From contig NZ_JAIVFW010000003.1 of assembly GCF_020829595.1 (NCBI RefSeq), positions 124,001 to 188,000 of the forward strand: DNA of 64,000 nucleotides. Direction: 5' to 3'. A program made the position numbers and the translations under genes. Shown here piece by piece: positions 9,165-17,773 of the stretch. The DNA comes from Nostoc sp. CHAB 5844. Lineage in GTDB: Bacteria; Cyanobacteriota; Cyanobacteriia; Cyanobacteriales; Nostocaceae. Under the pieces are notes generated by a model, which did no database searches, was not told the origin of the DNA, and was given only the letters and a program-made list of their open reading frames with translations. How positions within the stretch are numbered: position 1 is the stretch's first letter; the number at the start of each line of letters is the position of its first letter.

Positions 9165-9530
9165 ATGATCACATCAGAAGTTAACACACATTCCAGCGAT
9201 AAAAGCCTAGAGGCAATGCGGCATTTTTCTGAACAATACGCCAAGCGTACTGGAACATACTTCTGTAGTGAACCTTCAGTTACCGCAGTGGTAATTGAAG
9301 GGTTAGCTAAACACAAAGACGAATTAGGTGCGCCTTTGTGTCCCTGCCGCCACTACGAAGACAAAGAAGCTGAAGTCAAGGCTACATATTGGAACTGTCC
9401 TTGCGTGCCTATGAGAGAACGTAAAGAATGTCACTGTATGCTATTTCTGACACCAGACAATGAGTTTGCTGGTGAAAGCCAAGAAATATCTCTCGAAACT
9501 ATTAAAGAAGTACGAGATAGTATGGCATGA
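9165..9530 (+). CDS. ftrC: Ferredoxin-thioredoxin reductase, catalytic subunit
   Basis: From ATG 9165 the product is 121 residues (MITSEVNTHSSDKSLEAM), the family length. An in-frame start at 9111 would add 18 residues unlike FTR. All the cysteines of the 4Fe-4S and redox-active disulfide centre are present: YFCSEP, LCPCRHYEDK, WNCPCVPMRERKECHCMLF. The enzyme passes electrons from ferredoxin to thioredoxin, which reduces Calvin-cycle targets including CP12 (also in this window). The DUF309 gene overlaps its stop by 4 bp (ATGA), indicating translational coupling. Confidence 0.97.
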   Translation: MITSEVNTHSSDKSLEAMRHFSEQYAKRTGTYFCSEPSVTAVVIEGLAKHKDELGAPLCPCRHYEDKEAEVKATYWNCPCVPMRERKECHCMLFLTPDNEFAGESQEISLETIKEVRDSMA

Positions 9531-9919
9531 GCGAAACTATGCCCCAAGAGTTTTGGCAAGGTGTAGAACAGTTCAACTCTGGACAGTTTTACGCCTGTCA
9601 CGACACTTTAGAGGCTTTGTGGATCGAAGCCAATGAACCCGAAAAGACTTTTTATCAGGGTATTCTCCAAATTGCTGTAGCTTTGTATCATCTCAGTAAT
9701 GGTAATCTGCGAGGTGCAGCCATTTTGCTGGGAGAAGGAAATAACCGTCTGCGCCGCTATCCAGATAGTTATGGCGGTATTAATGTAGACGAGTTATTCA
9801 GCCAAAGTGCAGAATTATTGACGGTATTACAACAAACAAGTGTAAACAATATATCCGCAAATGATTTGTTAGAAAATCCAGCCTTGCCTATACCTAAGAT
9901 TGCGTTATCTAATGATTAG
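9527..9919 (+). CDS. DUF309 family protein
   Basis: A 130-residue helical protein. The DUF309 core is clear: QFNSGQFYACHDTLEALWIEA, then EKTFYQGILQIAVALYHLSNGN and GAAILLGEGNNRLRRY. It starts inside the ftrC stop codon region (ATGA overlap) and so is likely made together with the FTR subunit. The conserved His/Asp/Glu pattern (HDTLEALW) suggests a small-ligand or metal site, but no function is established that I can rely on. Confidence 0.88.
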   Translation: MSETMPQEFWQGVEQFNSGQFYACHDTLEALWIEANEPEKTFYQGILQIAVALYHLSNGNLRGAAILLGEGNNRLRRYPDSYGGINVDELFSQSAELLTVLQQTSVNNISANDLLENPALPIPKIALSND

Positions 9920-9947
9920 TAGAGACGTAGCAGTGCTACGTCTCTAC
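9919..9947. repeat. Dispersed palindrome GTAGAGACG, copy 1
   Basis: 14-bp arms GTAGAGACGTAGCA and TGCTACGTCTCTAC around a single base, directly at the DUF309 gene stop. The same palindrome type occurs at 26330 and, inside a P450 gene, at 47793. No T run follows, so it is more likely a dispersed element than a simple terminator. Confidence 0.85.
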
Positions 9948-9965
9948 ATCTGGTGAAATTTGTAT

Positions 9966-11327
9966 TTAGATGTTTACTGTTTGTCTGGTTGGCGTTGGTT
10001 TGTAATAGCTACTGGGAACGTCATTTTCTACTTGTAGCAGCGATTGTTCACCTGTAATCAATCTTGCGCCACGTTTGCGGGTGATATAGTTCCACGCCCA
10101 CTGAATCATGACTACTAGTTTATTATCAAACTCTATTAAAAAGTAGATGTGAATCAATAGCCAAAATAGCCAGGCAAAGAACCCTTTGAGTTTGATAAAG
10201 CCTAAATCAACAACGGCTAAATTTTGCCCAATCATAGCTAAACTGCCGCGATCGCTATAGTTAAAAGCAGGTAGTGTATTACCTTTAAGTTTTTGTTGAA
10301 TCAGTTTGGCAACGTATTCACCTTCTTGCATGGCTACTGGTGCAACTCCCGGTAGGGGTTTACCGTTTTGATGGGAGAAGTTTGCTAAGTCGCCAACTAC
10401 ATGAATATTGGGATAGCCTTTGATACTTAAGTCTGATTCTACGATGACTCGTCCGGCGCGATCGCACTCTGCACCTGTGCGTTGGGCTAAAACTTTCCCC
10501 ATTGGTGAAGCTTTGACACCTGCTGCCCATAATATTGTTTTTGCAGCAATTTCTTTCACTTCATCACCTTGTTTAAGGGTGACAATATCGTTTTCAATGT
10601 TGGTTACTAAAGTTTTTGTTTGAACGTTAACACCCAATTGCTGTAAGGATGCTTCTGCTTGTTGGGATAACTCTGGTGCAAAGGGTGGCAGAATTCGATC
10701 TAATCCTTCTAAAAGAACAATTCTGGCTTCTGAGGTGTCGATGTTGCGAAAATCTTCTTTGAGAGTTTGATAAGCTAGTTCGGCGATCGCACCTGCTAAT
10801 TCTACTCCGGTAGGGCCACCACCCACAATCACAAAAGTTAACCAAGCCCGGCGTTTTTCGAGATCAGTTTCTTTTTCTGCTGCTTCAAAAGCTGAGAAAA
10901 TTCGACGACGCATTTCTATTGCATCTTCTACTGTTTTCAACCCAGGCGCAAAATCTTCCCAGTTATCTTTACCAAAATAGGAATGCTTCGCACCTGTAGC
11001 CACTATTAATGTATCGTATGGTACTGCTTGATCACCCAAAAAAACTTGCTGTGCTTCGGGATCAATATCATTGACTTCACCCAGCAACACTTTGGTATTC
11101 TTGCTCTTGCTCAGTATCGAACGCAAAGGTGAGGAAATATCGGCTGGTGATAGGGTACCTGTGGCAACTTGGTAAAGCAATGGTTGGAACAAGTGAAAAT
11201 TACGTTTGTCAATCAGTGTAACATTGACTTTAGCCTTAGCCAGTGCCTTTGCCGCATACAGTCCACCAAAGCCGCCACCAACGATTACAACCTGATGGGG
11301 TGGGTTATTCTCAAGGGAGTTCACCAT
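9966..11327 (-). CDS. Type II NADH dehydrogenase (NDH-2)
   Basis: 453 residues. The N-terminal FAD site is VVIVGGGFGGLYAAKAL (about 13-29) and the NAD(P)H site is FVIVGGGPTGVELAGAIAEL (about 165-185), with GYPNIHVVGDLANF and PGVAPVAMQEGEYVAK as expected for the family. A C-terminal amphipathic/hydrophobic stretch (FFAWLFWLLIHIYFLIEFDN, about 383-402) would attach it to the membrane. It oxidises NADH and passes electrons to quinone without pumping protons. It converges with the DUF309 gene, with palindrome copy 1 between them. Confidence 0.93.
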   Translation of the reverse strand: MVNSLENNPPHQVVIVGGGFGGLYAAKALAKAKVNVTLIDKRNFHLFQPLLYQVATGTLSPADISSPLRSILSKSKNTKVLLGEVNDIDPEAQQVFLGDQAVPYDTLIVATGAKHSYFGKDNWEDFAPGLKTVEDAIEMRRRIFSAFEAAEKETDLEKRRAWLTFVIVGGGPTGVELAGAIAELAYQTLKEDFRNIDTSEARIVLLEGLDRILPPFAPELSQQAEASLQQLGVNVQTKTLVTNIENDIVTLKQGDEVKEIAAKTILWAAGVKASPMGKVLAQRTGAECDRAGRVIVESDLSIKGYPNIHVVGDLANFSHQNGKPLPGVAPVAMQEGEYVAKLIQQKLKGNTLPAFNYSDRGSLAMIGQNLAVVDLGFIKLKGFFAWLFWLLIHIYFLIEFDNKLVVMIQWAWNYITRKRGARLITGEQSLLQVENDVPSSYYKPTPTRQTVNI

Positions 11328-11501
11328 AAGAAATATTTCCTAGTGTTACGGGTGCTGTAACTATTCTTAACAAATAAGTATCAAACTTGTCATATATTTT
11401 TCTGTTCATCTTGCACAAAAAAAGATAAAGGTGAACCAGACTACAGTGACAAGGTGATAGATATTACATTCATATATTGCCCTATTAGCTACAGTGCCTA
11501 T

Positions 11502-11533
11502 CGCCCTTTGCATATTTATCCAAGCAAAGGGCG
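11502..11533. repeat. Inverted repeat between NDH-2 and hetP
   Basis: 10-bp perfect arms CGCCCTTTGC and GCAAAGGGCG with a 12-base loop, in a 317-bp gap between the NDH-2 start and the hetP stop. There is no T run. It could act as a hetP 3' hairpin or be a dispersed element. Confidence 0.7.
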
Positions 11534-11644
11534 CTATCTAGGTATGGAGGTAATTTCAATACTTTGTCTTTATCAGAGTTACCGTAAAAAGTCAGGTAAA
11601 TTTTTGACTTTATATGGCGATCTCTATTATGCAACGCCGAAAAT

Positions 11645-12100
11645 TTAATTAGCTTCACAAAGTTTTAAAGAAAAATCTTGAGTGTTGTTGATATTTGATT
11701 CATATTTCAGGGTTTGATATTCTTGAATTTCTTGTGCTAACCATTGCTCCATATTGCCACCGCGAATTTCGGTGTTTTGCTTACCTACTACTTCAAGATA
11801 AGATAAGTCTTTAATCTTACCTAAACAGTTAGCCGCGACAGATTTATCAACAGATGATTGAGTAATTGTGATAGTTTCACGCTCTTGTGGCTGCGCTCTA
11901 TTTGTGGAAGAATTTTCTTTCAGCAATCTGTTATAAGTGCGATAGGGAATGTAATGTAATGGATTATAACCAGCTACACGTAGCATTAACACACATGCCC
12001 ATGAATACTTGCCTGCCAGAATCGCTTCAACTATTTGGTCAAATTGTTGAGGATTGATCCCTTTATTAAAGTTACTGATGCTACTCATGTCGTGATTCAT
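11645..12100 (-). CDS. hetP: HetP-family heterocyst commitment protein
   Basis: 151 residues. The N-terminal half carries the conserved HetP-family block ([20 protein letters not shown], then [20 protein letters not shown]). The middle has [18 protein letters not shown] and [16 protein letters not shown], which I associate with HetP itself rather than its shorter paralogues. HetP acts downstream of HetR and commits a cell to becoming a heterocyst. It lies 911 bp downstream of hetC on the same strand, the order known from Anabaena sp. PCC 7120. A HetR-operator-like palindrome is in the long upstream region. A second in-frame ATG at 12088 is an alternative start. Confidence 0.92.
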   Translation of the reverse strand: MNHDMSSISNFNKGINPQQFDQIVEAILAGKYSWACVLMLRVAGYNPLHYIPYRTYNRLLKENSSTNRAQPQERETITITQSSVDKSVAANCLGKIKDLSYLEVVGKQNTEIRGGNMEQWLAQEIQEYQTLKYESNINNTQDFSLKLCEAN

Positions 12101-12724
12101 TGTGTTAATTGTACTGAAAAATTAGGTGTTACAAGTAGTCAATGTTTTATTAATAGCTATTGCAGTAGCAGACTGTAATAACTACCTACTAAATTTATTT
12201 TTAGTTTTAACTATAAATCTGTAAGTAGGGATAAAAGATTGCTGTAAAAGCAATATCATGCCTTGTTTTGAGGTTAGAACTGCATATGTTTTGATGATGC
12301 TTTCCATGAGCTTGACCTTTGAGTAGAAAGTTGACTGTATTTCATCCAGTAATCAGTTACTTTTCAACCTTTCATCATGTCATTTTGCTGACTATAAAAG
12401 TCTGGCTTGGCTCTTGGTAGATGCAGTTTTATCCTCTCTTAATGTTCTAAATGCTTAGTTTAATCTATTTCCCTGATAATTTCATTGTAGAATATTTTGC
12501 TTTAGTTTATCTAGCAAAACTTAGTAAAAAAGCTATCACTATTACTGAGAACATCAAAGTTATTTAGACAAAAGCATTAATAGTTACTTTACTATTTATA
12601 CTACGTTTTTCTCTAAATGTCATCTGTTAAATAAAAAATTTACCAGTTAAATTTACTGAAGTTCTTTTGATGTCTGGATGTGTATTGTGCAACTTTTAGT
12701 ATTGTCACGGATTTGTTTATTAGT

Positions 12725-12741
12725 GGGGGGTTTGACCCCTC
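12725..12741. promoter_or_regulatory. HetR-operator-like palindrome upstream of hetP
   Basis: The sequence GGGGGGTTTGACCCCTC matches 14 of 17 bases of the HetR binding site I recall upstream of hetP in Anabaena PCC 7120 (GAGGGGTCTAACCCCTC), and the CATTA flank is also shared. It lies about 625 bp before the hetP start, comparable to the long hetP leader known there. Function is inferred from similarity only. Confidence 0.75.
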
Positions 12742-12986
12742 ATTAATTGTTCATTTGAGACTGTTATTTTGTTCAATTTTATATAGAAATTTACCATTAA
12801 CTTGTCTAATAAACAATCACTAAATAATAGTAATTTTAATAGCATTAAAAAAAACCAAGTAATTTTATCTACTTTAAGTTGTTGAAAATATTTTTAACAA
12901 AATATAAATTTCATCCGGAAAAATGCAGCCCTAAATCATTCTTGAACATATAAAACTGAGACAACAAAAGACTTTTAACTCTGCTA
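12742..12986. other. hetC-hetP intergenic region, no gene seen
   Basis: The AT-rich remainder of the 911-bp hetP upstream region. It holds the TCCGGA motif and no supportable ORF. The part nearer hetP (12101-12724) is likewise AT-rich with no gene and is presumably a long 5' leader. Confidence 0.5.
12914..12919 (-). promoter_or_regulatory. TCCGGA motif (possible DIF-type promoter element)
   Basis: A TCCGGA hexamer about 815 bp before hetP. In Anabaena this hexamer marks promoters active in differentiating cells (DIF motif) near the -35 position. A hexamer alone is weak evidence. A second copy is at 16258-16263, 115-120 bp before hetC. Confidence 0.35.
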
Positions 12987-13011
12987 CCTGTCCCCTGTCC
13001 CCTGTCCCCTG
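12987..13011. repeat. Tandem heptamer repeat (CCTGTCC) at the hetC stop
   Basis: Three perfect CCTGTCC heptamers plus a partial fourth. The repeat abuts the hetC stop codon (13012-13014). Confidence 0.85.
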
Positions 13012-16000
13012 CTATGATTGCAGTTTAGCTAGGCGGGAGTAAAGACTATTTGTTTCCATCAGTTGTTGATGAGTGCCTTGCTCAACCAATATACCTTGGT
13101 CGAGAACGAGGATATGGTTAGCGTAACGCACACTAGAAAGACGATGGGAGATGATAAAAGTGGTATGATATTGGCTTAATCGAGCTAATTTTTGGTGCAA
13201 AAAACGCTCAGATTCAGGGTCTAGACCGCTAGTAGCCTCATCCAAAATCAAAATTTTGGGGTTGGTAATCAATGCACGCGCGATCGCAATTTTTTGTCTC
13301 TGACCACCAGAAAGTCGCAAACCCCGTTCCCCGACTGGGGTGTTGTATCCTAAAGGTAGTTCGCGGATGAAACTGTGGGCTTCGGCTAATTTGGCTGCGG
13401 CGATCGCCTGTTCATGGTTAAAATCTGCATTGTACAGGGTGATATTTTCTAAAATCGTTCCGGAAAATAGAAAATTATCTTGTGCAACAAAACCTATTTG
13501 ACTGCGTAATGATTGCACAGACACCGTAGCAATATCTATCCCATCAATTAAAATCCTCCCACTGGTGGGACGATATAAACCAGCCAGCAAATTTACTAAA
13601 GTACTTTTACCGCAACCACTCTGACCAATAATGCCAATAGTCTGTCGCGGTCTGACTCGAAAAGAGACATTTTGCAAAGTGTAACGCTGGTCATCAGGAT
13701 GATAACGGAAAAAGACATTCTCAAACCGCACTTCGCCGCGAATTGCAGGCATTACTTGTAACGGTTTTTGCGAATTTTCTTCTGGCTGAGAGTCTAATAC
13801 ATCGTTAACTCGCTCCACAGCTGTCAGTACTGCTGGCAATTCATCCCATAACGCCACCAACGCCAACACGGGATTTGTCACATTACTAATCAGCATATTG
13901 AACGCCACAAATTTACCAAGTGACATATCTCCACTAATAACCAGTTGCAAGCCACACCACAAAACAACTGTAGTTGCAACGTGACTAATTAAATTCCGCA
14001 GCATTTGCAAGACATTGGCTAACTTCTGCTCTCGTAACCGCGCCTTGAGCATTTTCATAAAACGCTCTTGCCAATATGTCTGCACTGAGTGTTCAGCTGC
14101 GGCAGTTTTGACTGTAATAATTCCAGTCATTATTTCCACTATGGCAGAATTTTGGCTGGCTGATGTTTGCCAAACTTCCCGCGATACTTGCTTCAGGAAA
14201 GAATTTGCTCCCAGCGTCAAAATCACAACAGGGACAATTCCACTCAACACCAACAGAGTCAGTTTTAGGTCGAAAGAAGCCATCACTCCCAGGTAGACAA
14301 CTATCATCAAGGCATCCATGACACTGCTGATAGCGCGACGGGTGAGGAATTGTTGAATTTTGCGGTTTTCCTGAACGCGGCTGAGAATGTCTTCAACTCG
14401 GCGGGAAGTAAAAAACTGCAATGGTAGCTGCAAGGTATGTTTGATGAAACCACCAATTAAATTAATATCGATGCGATTTGCAAAGTAGTCGAGCAGATAT
14501 TGTCGCTGTGCTGTTAAGACAATGCGCCACACACCCAAGCATAAAAAACCAAGTGCAAAAGCATTCAACGTCGAAAAATTTTTCAACAATACTATTTGGT
14601 CGAGGACAGCTTGGGTAAGTAGCGGAGTCGCCAACCCAAAGACTTGCACAACTAAAGAAATCAGAATAATCTGCTGAATTAGTTGGCGGTAAGGCTGTAA
14701 TGTCTGCCAATAGTGACTTAAGGAAAGTTTTTCGCTTTTGAGGGTGTGAAAATTCTCCGTTGGGTCTAATAAAAGAGCGTATCCTGTCCAATTCGCGGCA
14801 AAATCAGGACTCGACAGCCATTTTTGTCCGATCGCCGGGTCAGCAGTTAAAATGCGATCGCCTTTGATTTGCCAAACCACAATATAATGATTGCCTTGCC
14901 AATGAGCAATCCAAGGACTAACTTGCGATTCTAACTTAGTCAAACTCGCCCGCACCTGTAGCACTTCGTACCCCAAGGTTTGGGCAGCGGCGGCTAAACC
15001 TGCCAAGGATGTGCCTGTACGGTCTACTTCTGCTAAGTTCCGCAAAGTATTGAGGCTGAAGCGTTTACCCCAATACTGACTAATCATCGCCAAACAAGCC
15101 GCACCACAATCTGATGAACTTTGTTGGGAAATGAAGGGATATTTCCGCCGTGACTTAGCTTTTGGCTGAGGTTGATTGATGGGTGGCGCTAGGTCAATTT
15201 CTGATACTGGGGGAATTTCTGGTTGGGAGTAGTTCAGCTTGGGAAGCGGGATTTGGGTGATTTTAGAACTATTAACAACAGTTACTTCCCTTTGTGTATC
15301 CTGACTGGTAAATAGTTGCGGCCCTTCTCCTGTCGGAGACGCTGCGCGAACGGCTATGCTCAGGACAGGTGCAAATACTTGGGCTAATTCCCAATGTTCA
15401 ATAGGTAGATGATAAACTAACAAGTCTGTTTCAGCAATTGCATCTGGGTAAGCGACATCAGGATATCCCCAGCTATCGCCGAGTAATAGTGAGGTCGTAG
15501 TTCCAGCCGCCAGCCAAAAACGTCCCGCAGTTGCTGGTGTGGCTGTAATTAAAGATGAACCAGCAGGGATGTTGGTAGTAATTATATAAGGTAAGAATTG
15601 CCGTAGAGTTGCACTATTGAGCGATCGCAGTTCGGTATAACTTTTAAAAAAAATTAGTGCTTGGCGCTCAAATGCTAATTTATGCCAGTGCTTTTCTAGA
15701 TATGGTAAGCGCTGCAACCATATTTGTAAATCCGTAATAGTAATTTGCGCTACAAAACCCGGACTAGCACCAATCGCACGGTATGATAAAGGGCGATCGC
15801 AAAATAAATCATCTGCGCCAAAGGTCTGCTCTGCTAATAACAACTGCGTAGAAACTTCCCGTCCGAGAGTTGCGTCAAAACTTAGCAAACGCACTCGTCC
15901 TTGACAAATTAAGTAAAAAAGATTGCTTCTATTTTCAGTAACTGTATTGTCAGTGTATTGGGTTAAATTATCACCTAGTTGAAACTCACGAATTGTCCAA

Positions 16001-16143
16001 TACTGACTAAATTCTGATGCTAGATTTGTATCCCCTGTAACTATGTTCAACAGTTTAAGAATGGTCGCTTCTAGAGTACTAGATTGCTGTTCGCTGCTAA
16101 ATTTCAGTTCTCCCTGAACTCTGAACGAAGAAGAGGGGTTCAT
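13012..16143 (-). CDS. hetC: HetC, ABC exporter with C39 peptidase domain
   Basis: 1043 residues, essentially the size of Anabaena HetC. Domains in order: a cyclic-nucleotide-binding-like domain (about 50-150, FYLICQGRVRLL), a second region to about 260, and a C39 peptidase domain (about 330-460). The peptidase domain has Cys in SSSDCGAACLAM, His in GNHYIVV and Asp in DPAIG. A six-helix ABC membrane domain (about 487-760) and an ATPase follow, with GQSGCGKST, LSGGQRQ and LILDEATSGLD. HetC is needed early in heterocyst formation; the architecture suggests export and cleavage of a leader peptide, but the substrate is not visible here. A dispersed repeat is inserted in frame near residues 264-274. 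Far upstream is an NtcA-type promoter. Confidence 0.95.
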   Translation of the reverse strand: MNPSSSFRVQGELKFSSEQQSSTLEATILKLLNIVTGDTNLASEFSQYWTIREFQLGDNLTQYTDNTVTENRSNLFYLICQGRVRLLSFDATLGREVSTQLLLAEQTFGADDLFCDRPLSYRAIGASPGFVAQITITDLQIWLQRLPYLEKHWHKLAFERQALIFFKSYTELRSLNSATLRQFLPYIITTNIPAGSSLITATPATAGRFWLAAGTTTSLLLGDSWGYPDVAYPDAIAETDLLVYHLPIEHWELAQVFAPVLSIAVRAASPTGEGPQLFTSQDTQREVTVVNSSKITQIPLPKLNYSQPEIPPVSEIDLAPPINQPQPKAKSRRKYPFISQQSSSDCGAACLAMISQYWGKRFSLNTLRNLAEVDRTGTSLAGLAAAAQTLGYEVLQVRASLTKLESQVSPWIAHWQGNHYIVVWQIKGDRILTADPAIGQKWLSSPDFAANWTGYALLLDPTENFHTLKSEKLSLSHYWQTLQPYRQLIQQIILISLVVQVFGLATPLLTQAVLDQIVLLKNFSTLNAFALGFLCLGVWRIVLTAQRQYLLDYFANRIDINLIGGFIKHTLQLPLQFFTSRRVEDILSRVQENRKIQQFLTRRAISSVMDALMIVVYLGVMASFDLKLTLLVLSGIVPVVILTLGANSFLKQVSREVWQTSASQNSAIVEIMTGIITVKTAAAEHSVQTYWQERFMKMLKARLREQKLANVLQMLRNLISHVATTVVLWCGLQLVISGDMSLGKFVAFNMLISNVTNPVLALVALWDELPAVLTAVERVNDVLDSQPEENSQKPLQVMPAIRGEVRFENVFFRYHPDDQRYTLQNVSFRVRPRQTIGIIGQSGCGKSTLVNLLAGLYRPTSGRILIDGIDIATVSVQSLRSQIGFVAQDNFLFSGTILENITLYNADFNHEQAIAAAKLAEAHSFIRELPLGYNTPVGERGLRLSGGQRQKIAIARALITNPKILILDEATSGLDPESERFLHQKLARLSQYHTTFIISHRLSSVRYANHILVLDQGILVEQGTHQQLMETNSLYSRLAKLQS
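15324..15360. repeat. GC-rich dispersed repeat inside hetC
   Basis: Bases 15324-15353 match 63841-63870 at 29 of 30 positions, including CGGAGACGCTGCGCGAACGG. In hetC it is read in frame as AVRAASPTGEG, between the N-terminal sensor region and the C39 domain. Confidence 0.9.
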
Positions 16144-16782
16144 GGTTTAATTTCTGTTCTCAGTGTAAGTTTTTTGATTTTTATGAACGCATTTGGTTAG
16201 AGTCATACAATGCTGGCAATACTTCTAATAATTAGGTTTTGCGTCATTGCACCAGCCTCCGGAAAACGCAATTATTTGGATTTTTAATCAACAATTGCTT
16301 AACAATCATTTTTCAGTGGCTTTTCCTAAACGAAACTTGAGCAATCAATAACTTACCGAGAATATGCAATCTTTTTTAGGAAAATTAATGGAAATTAGTA
16401 CTTATTATTTTAAAGGATTAAGATTTTACTAACTTGTTAACCAGTATTTATATAGATATTGTTTAGGGTAAAAATATTCATACGTATACCCAAATAGTTA
16501 GACAAAATAAAAATATTTTGAAATTTATCTTCAAGTCTGTTGAAGTATTATTTTAATTTCATCAGACGGATGCAGTTAGTTCATCTTGAACATAGGCTAG
16601 TTGGTACGAGTAATTTGGATGATACAAGTTAGTATTATTTTGATTTGTCTAAGTAACATTTGATCAAGTATTTAATGTTTGTTTTACGTTACTTACATTT
16701 TCTGTTAATTTATGCAATACCCGGAAAATAAAACCATATCTTGCAACGTTCTGATTTGTGCTGAATACAGAGATCTGTCCAA
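16144..16782 (-). other. Long hetC 5' leader
   Basis: About 640 bp between the predicted NtcA-dependent transcription start and hetC. It is AT-rich and contains no ORF I can support. A TCCGGA hexamer lies at 16258-16263. In Anabaena PCC 7120 hetC also has a leader of several hundred bases. Confidence 0.6.
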
Positions 16783-16789
16783 GACACGA

Positions 16790-16831
16790 ATATTAAGTCA
16801 CTTACGGTTATATTTATGTAACTAAAGCTAC
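16790..16831 (-). promoter_or_regulatory. NtcA-activated (class II) promoter of hetC
   Basis: Read on the minus strand: GTAGCTTTAGTTAC (a perfect GTA-N8-TAC box, 16818-16831), exactly 22 bases, then TAATAT (16790-16795) as -10. This is the canonical NtcA class II arrangement. It lies about 650-690 bp before the hetC start, as expected for NtcA-dependent hetC transcription under nitrogen step-down. Confidence 0.88.
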
Positions 16832-17046
16832 AAATTTTTTAGCGATCGCTTGATTATTAATTACATAAACAATCAAGTAGCTGTAACTTTCAATATACGT
16901 ACTATTTATCTTCAGCACTTTGTTATGAGACTTGATTTTGCTGGAGTTTCTGTGGTAGCCTGCATTTACTTAAAGTACTGTTTATCGATAGATTTACCGT
17001 ATTTAATGTACAGAGCCATAGTTTGCCGAAACGGAAATAACCCCTT

Positions 17047-17703
17047 ATGCCAAAAGACTGGTTTGAATGGCACGACCTCTACAAGACAGAACCGAGGTTG
17101 CAGCAGCGTTTAGAAATCGTGCGGGAATATATTGCCCACAGCTTAAATGTGTCTCCACCAGGAGTAATTCGTGTAGTGAGTGTTTGCGCTGGTGATGGAC
17201 GAGATTTACTAGGCACTTTAGCAAATCACCCTCGCGCTCAAGATGTATATGCACGTCTTGTTGAGCTAAATCCACAATTAGTAGAACGTGGACGAGCAAC
17301 CATAGAATCATTGAGTTTGGCAAAACAAATTGAGTTTATCAATGGTGACGCAACTATCACTGCCAATTATTTAGGAGCAGTACCAGCAGACATTGTGATT
17401 GTCTGCGGTGTTTTCGGTAATCTTGCTGATGAAAATGAACTGAATCGCTTATTAGGAAACCTGAGTTTTCTCAGTAAACAAGGTGCTTTTGTAATTTGGA
17501 CTCGCGGACATTCAAATGGTATTCCTCACTCTGAAACAGTCCGTAAATCTTTGCGTGAATCTGGATTTGCAGAAGTCAATTTCAAGCTCACAGGTACAGG
17601 AGATATGGGTGTGGGTATTCATCGTTACCTTGGTGAAACTGTGGCTGAACCCAAAGAGCAACAGTTTTTCGTATTTTCTGGCATTGCCAATAAAGCAAGG
17701 TAA
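17047..17703 (+). CDS. Class I SAM-dependent methyltransferase-like protein
   Basis: 218 residues. The SAM-binding motif I is visible as VVSVCAGDGRDLLG (about 43-56), followed by an acidic residue at the end of beta2 (LVELNP) and GDATITANYLGAVPADIVIVCGVF as motifs II/III. The C-terminal half has the usual strand pattern. The N-terminus reads MPKDWFEWHDLYKTEP. The substrate is unknown. It is divergent from hetC, so its promoter lies in the region holding the hetC NtcA box. A plus-strand NtcA promoter is not apparent, because no good -10 sits 22 bases downstream of the box. Confidence 0.75.
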   Translation: MPKDWFEWHDLYKTEPRLQQRLEIVREYIAHSLNVSPPGVIRVVSVCAGDGRDLLGTLANHPRAQDVYARLVELNPQLVERGRATIESLSLAKQIEFINGDATITANYLGAVPADIVIVCGVFGNLADENELNRLLGNLSFLSKQGAFVIWTRGHSNGIPHSETVRKSLRESGFAEVNFKLTGTGDMGVGIHRYLGETVAEPKEQQFFVFSGIANKAR

Positions 17704-17773
17704 ACAATATCTCTTTGTAATCGATGATTTTGCTTGTCTTGAAATAAGTTTCAATCTTGCTGCATAAAAAATT

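Noticed and set aside
9919-9947. Palindrome as terminator of the DUF309 gene
   Set aside because: No T run, and the same palindrome recurs elsewhere, including inside a coding sequence; treated as a dispersed element.
16468-16625. Further NtcA boxes upstream of hetC (16468-16483 and 16610-16625)
   Set aside because: Both have GTA and TAC separated by 10 bases rather than 8, and no matching -10.
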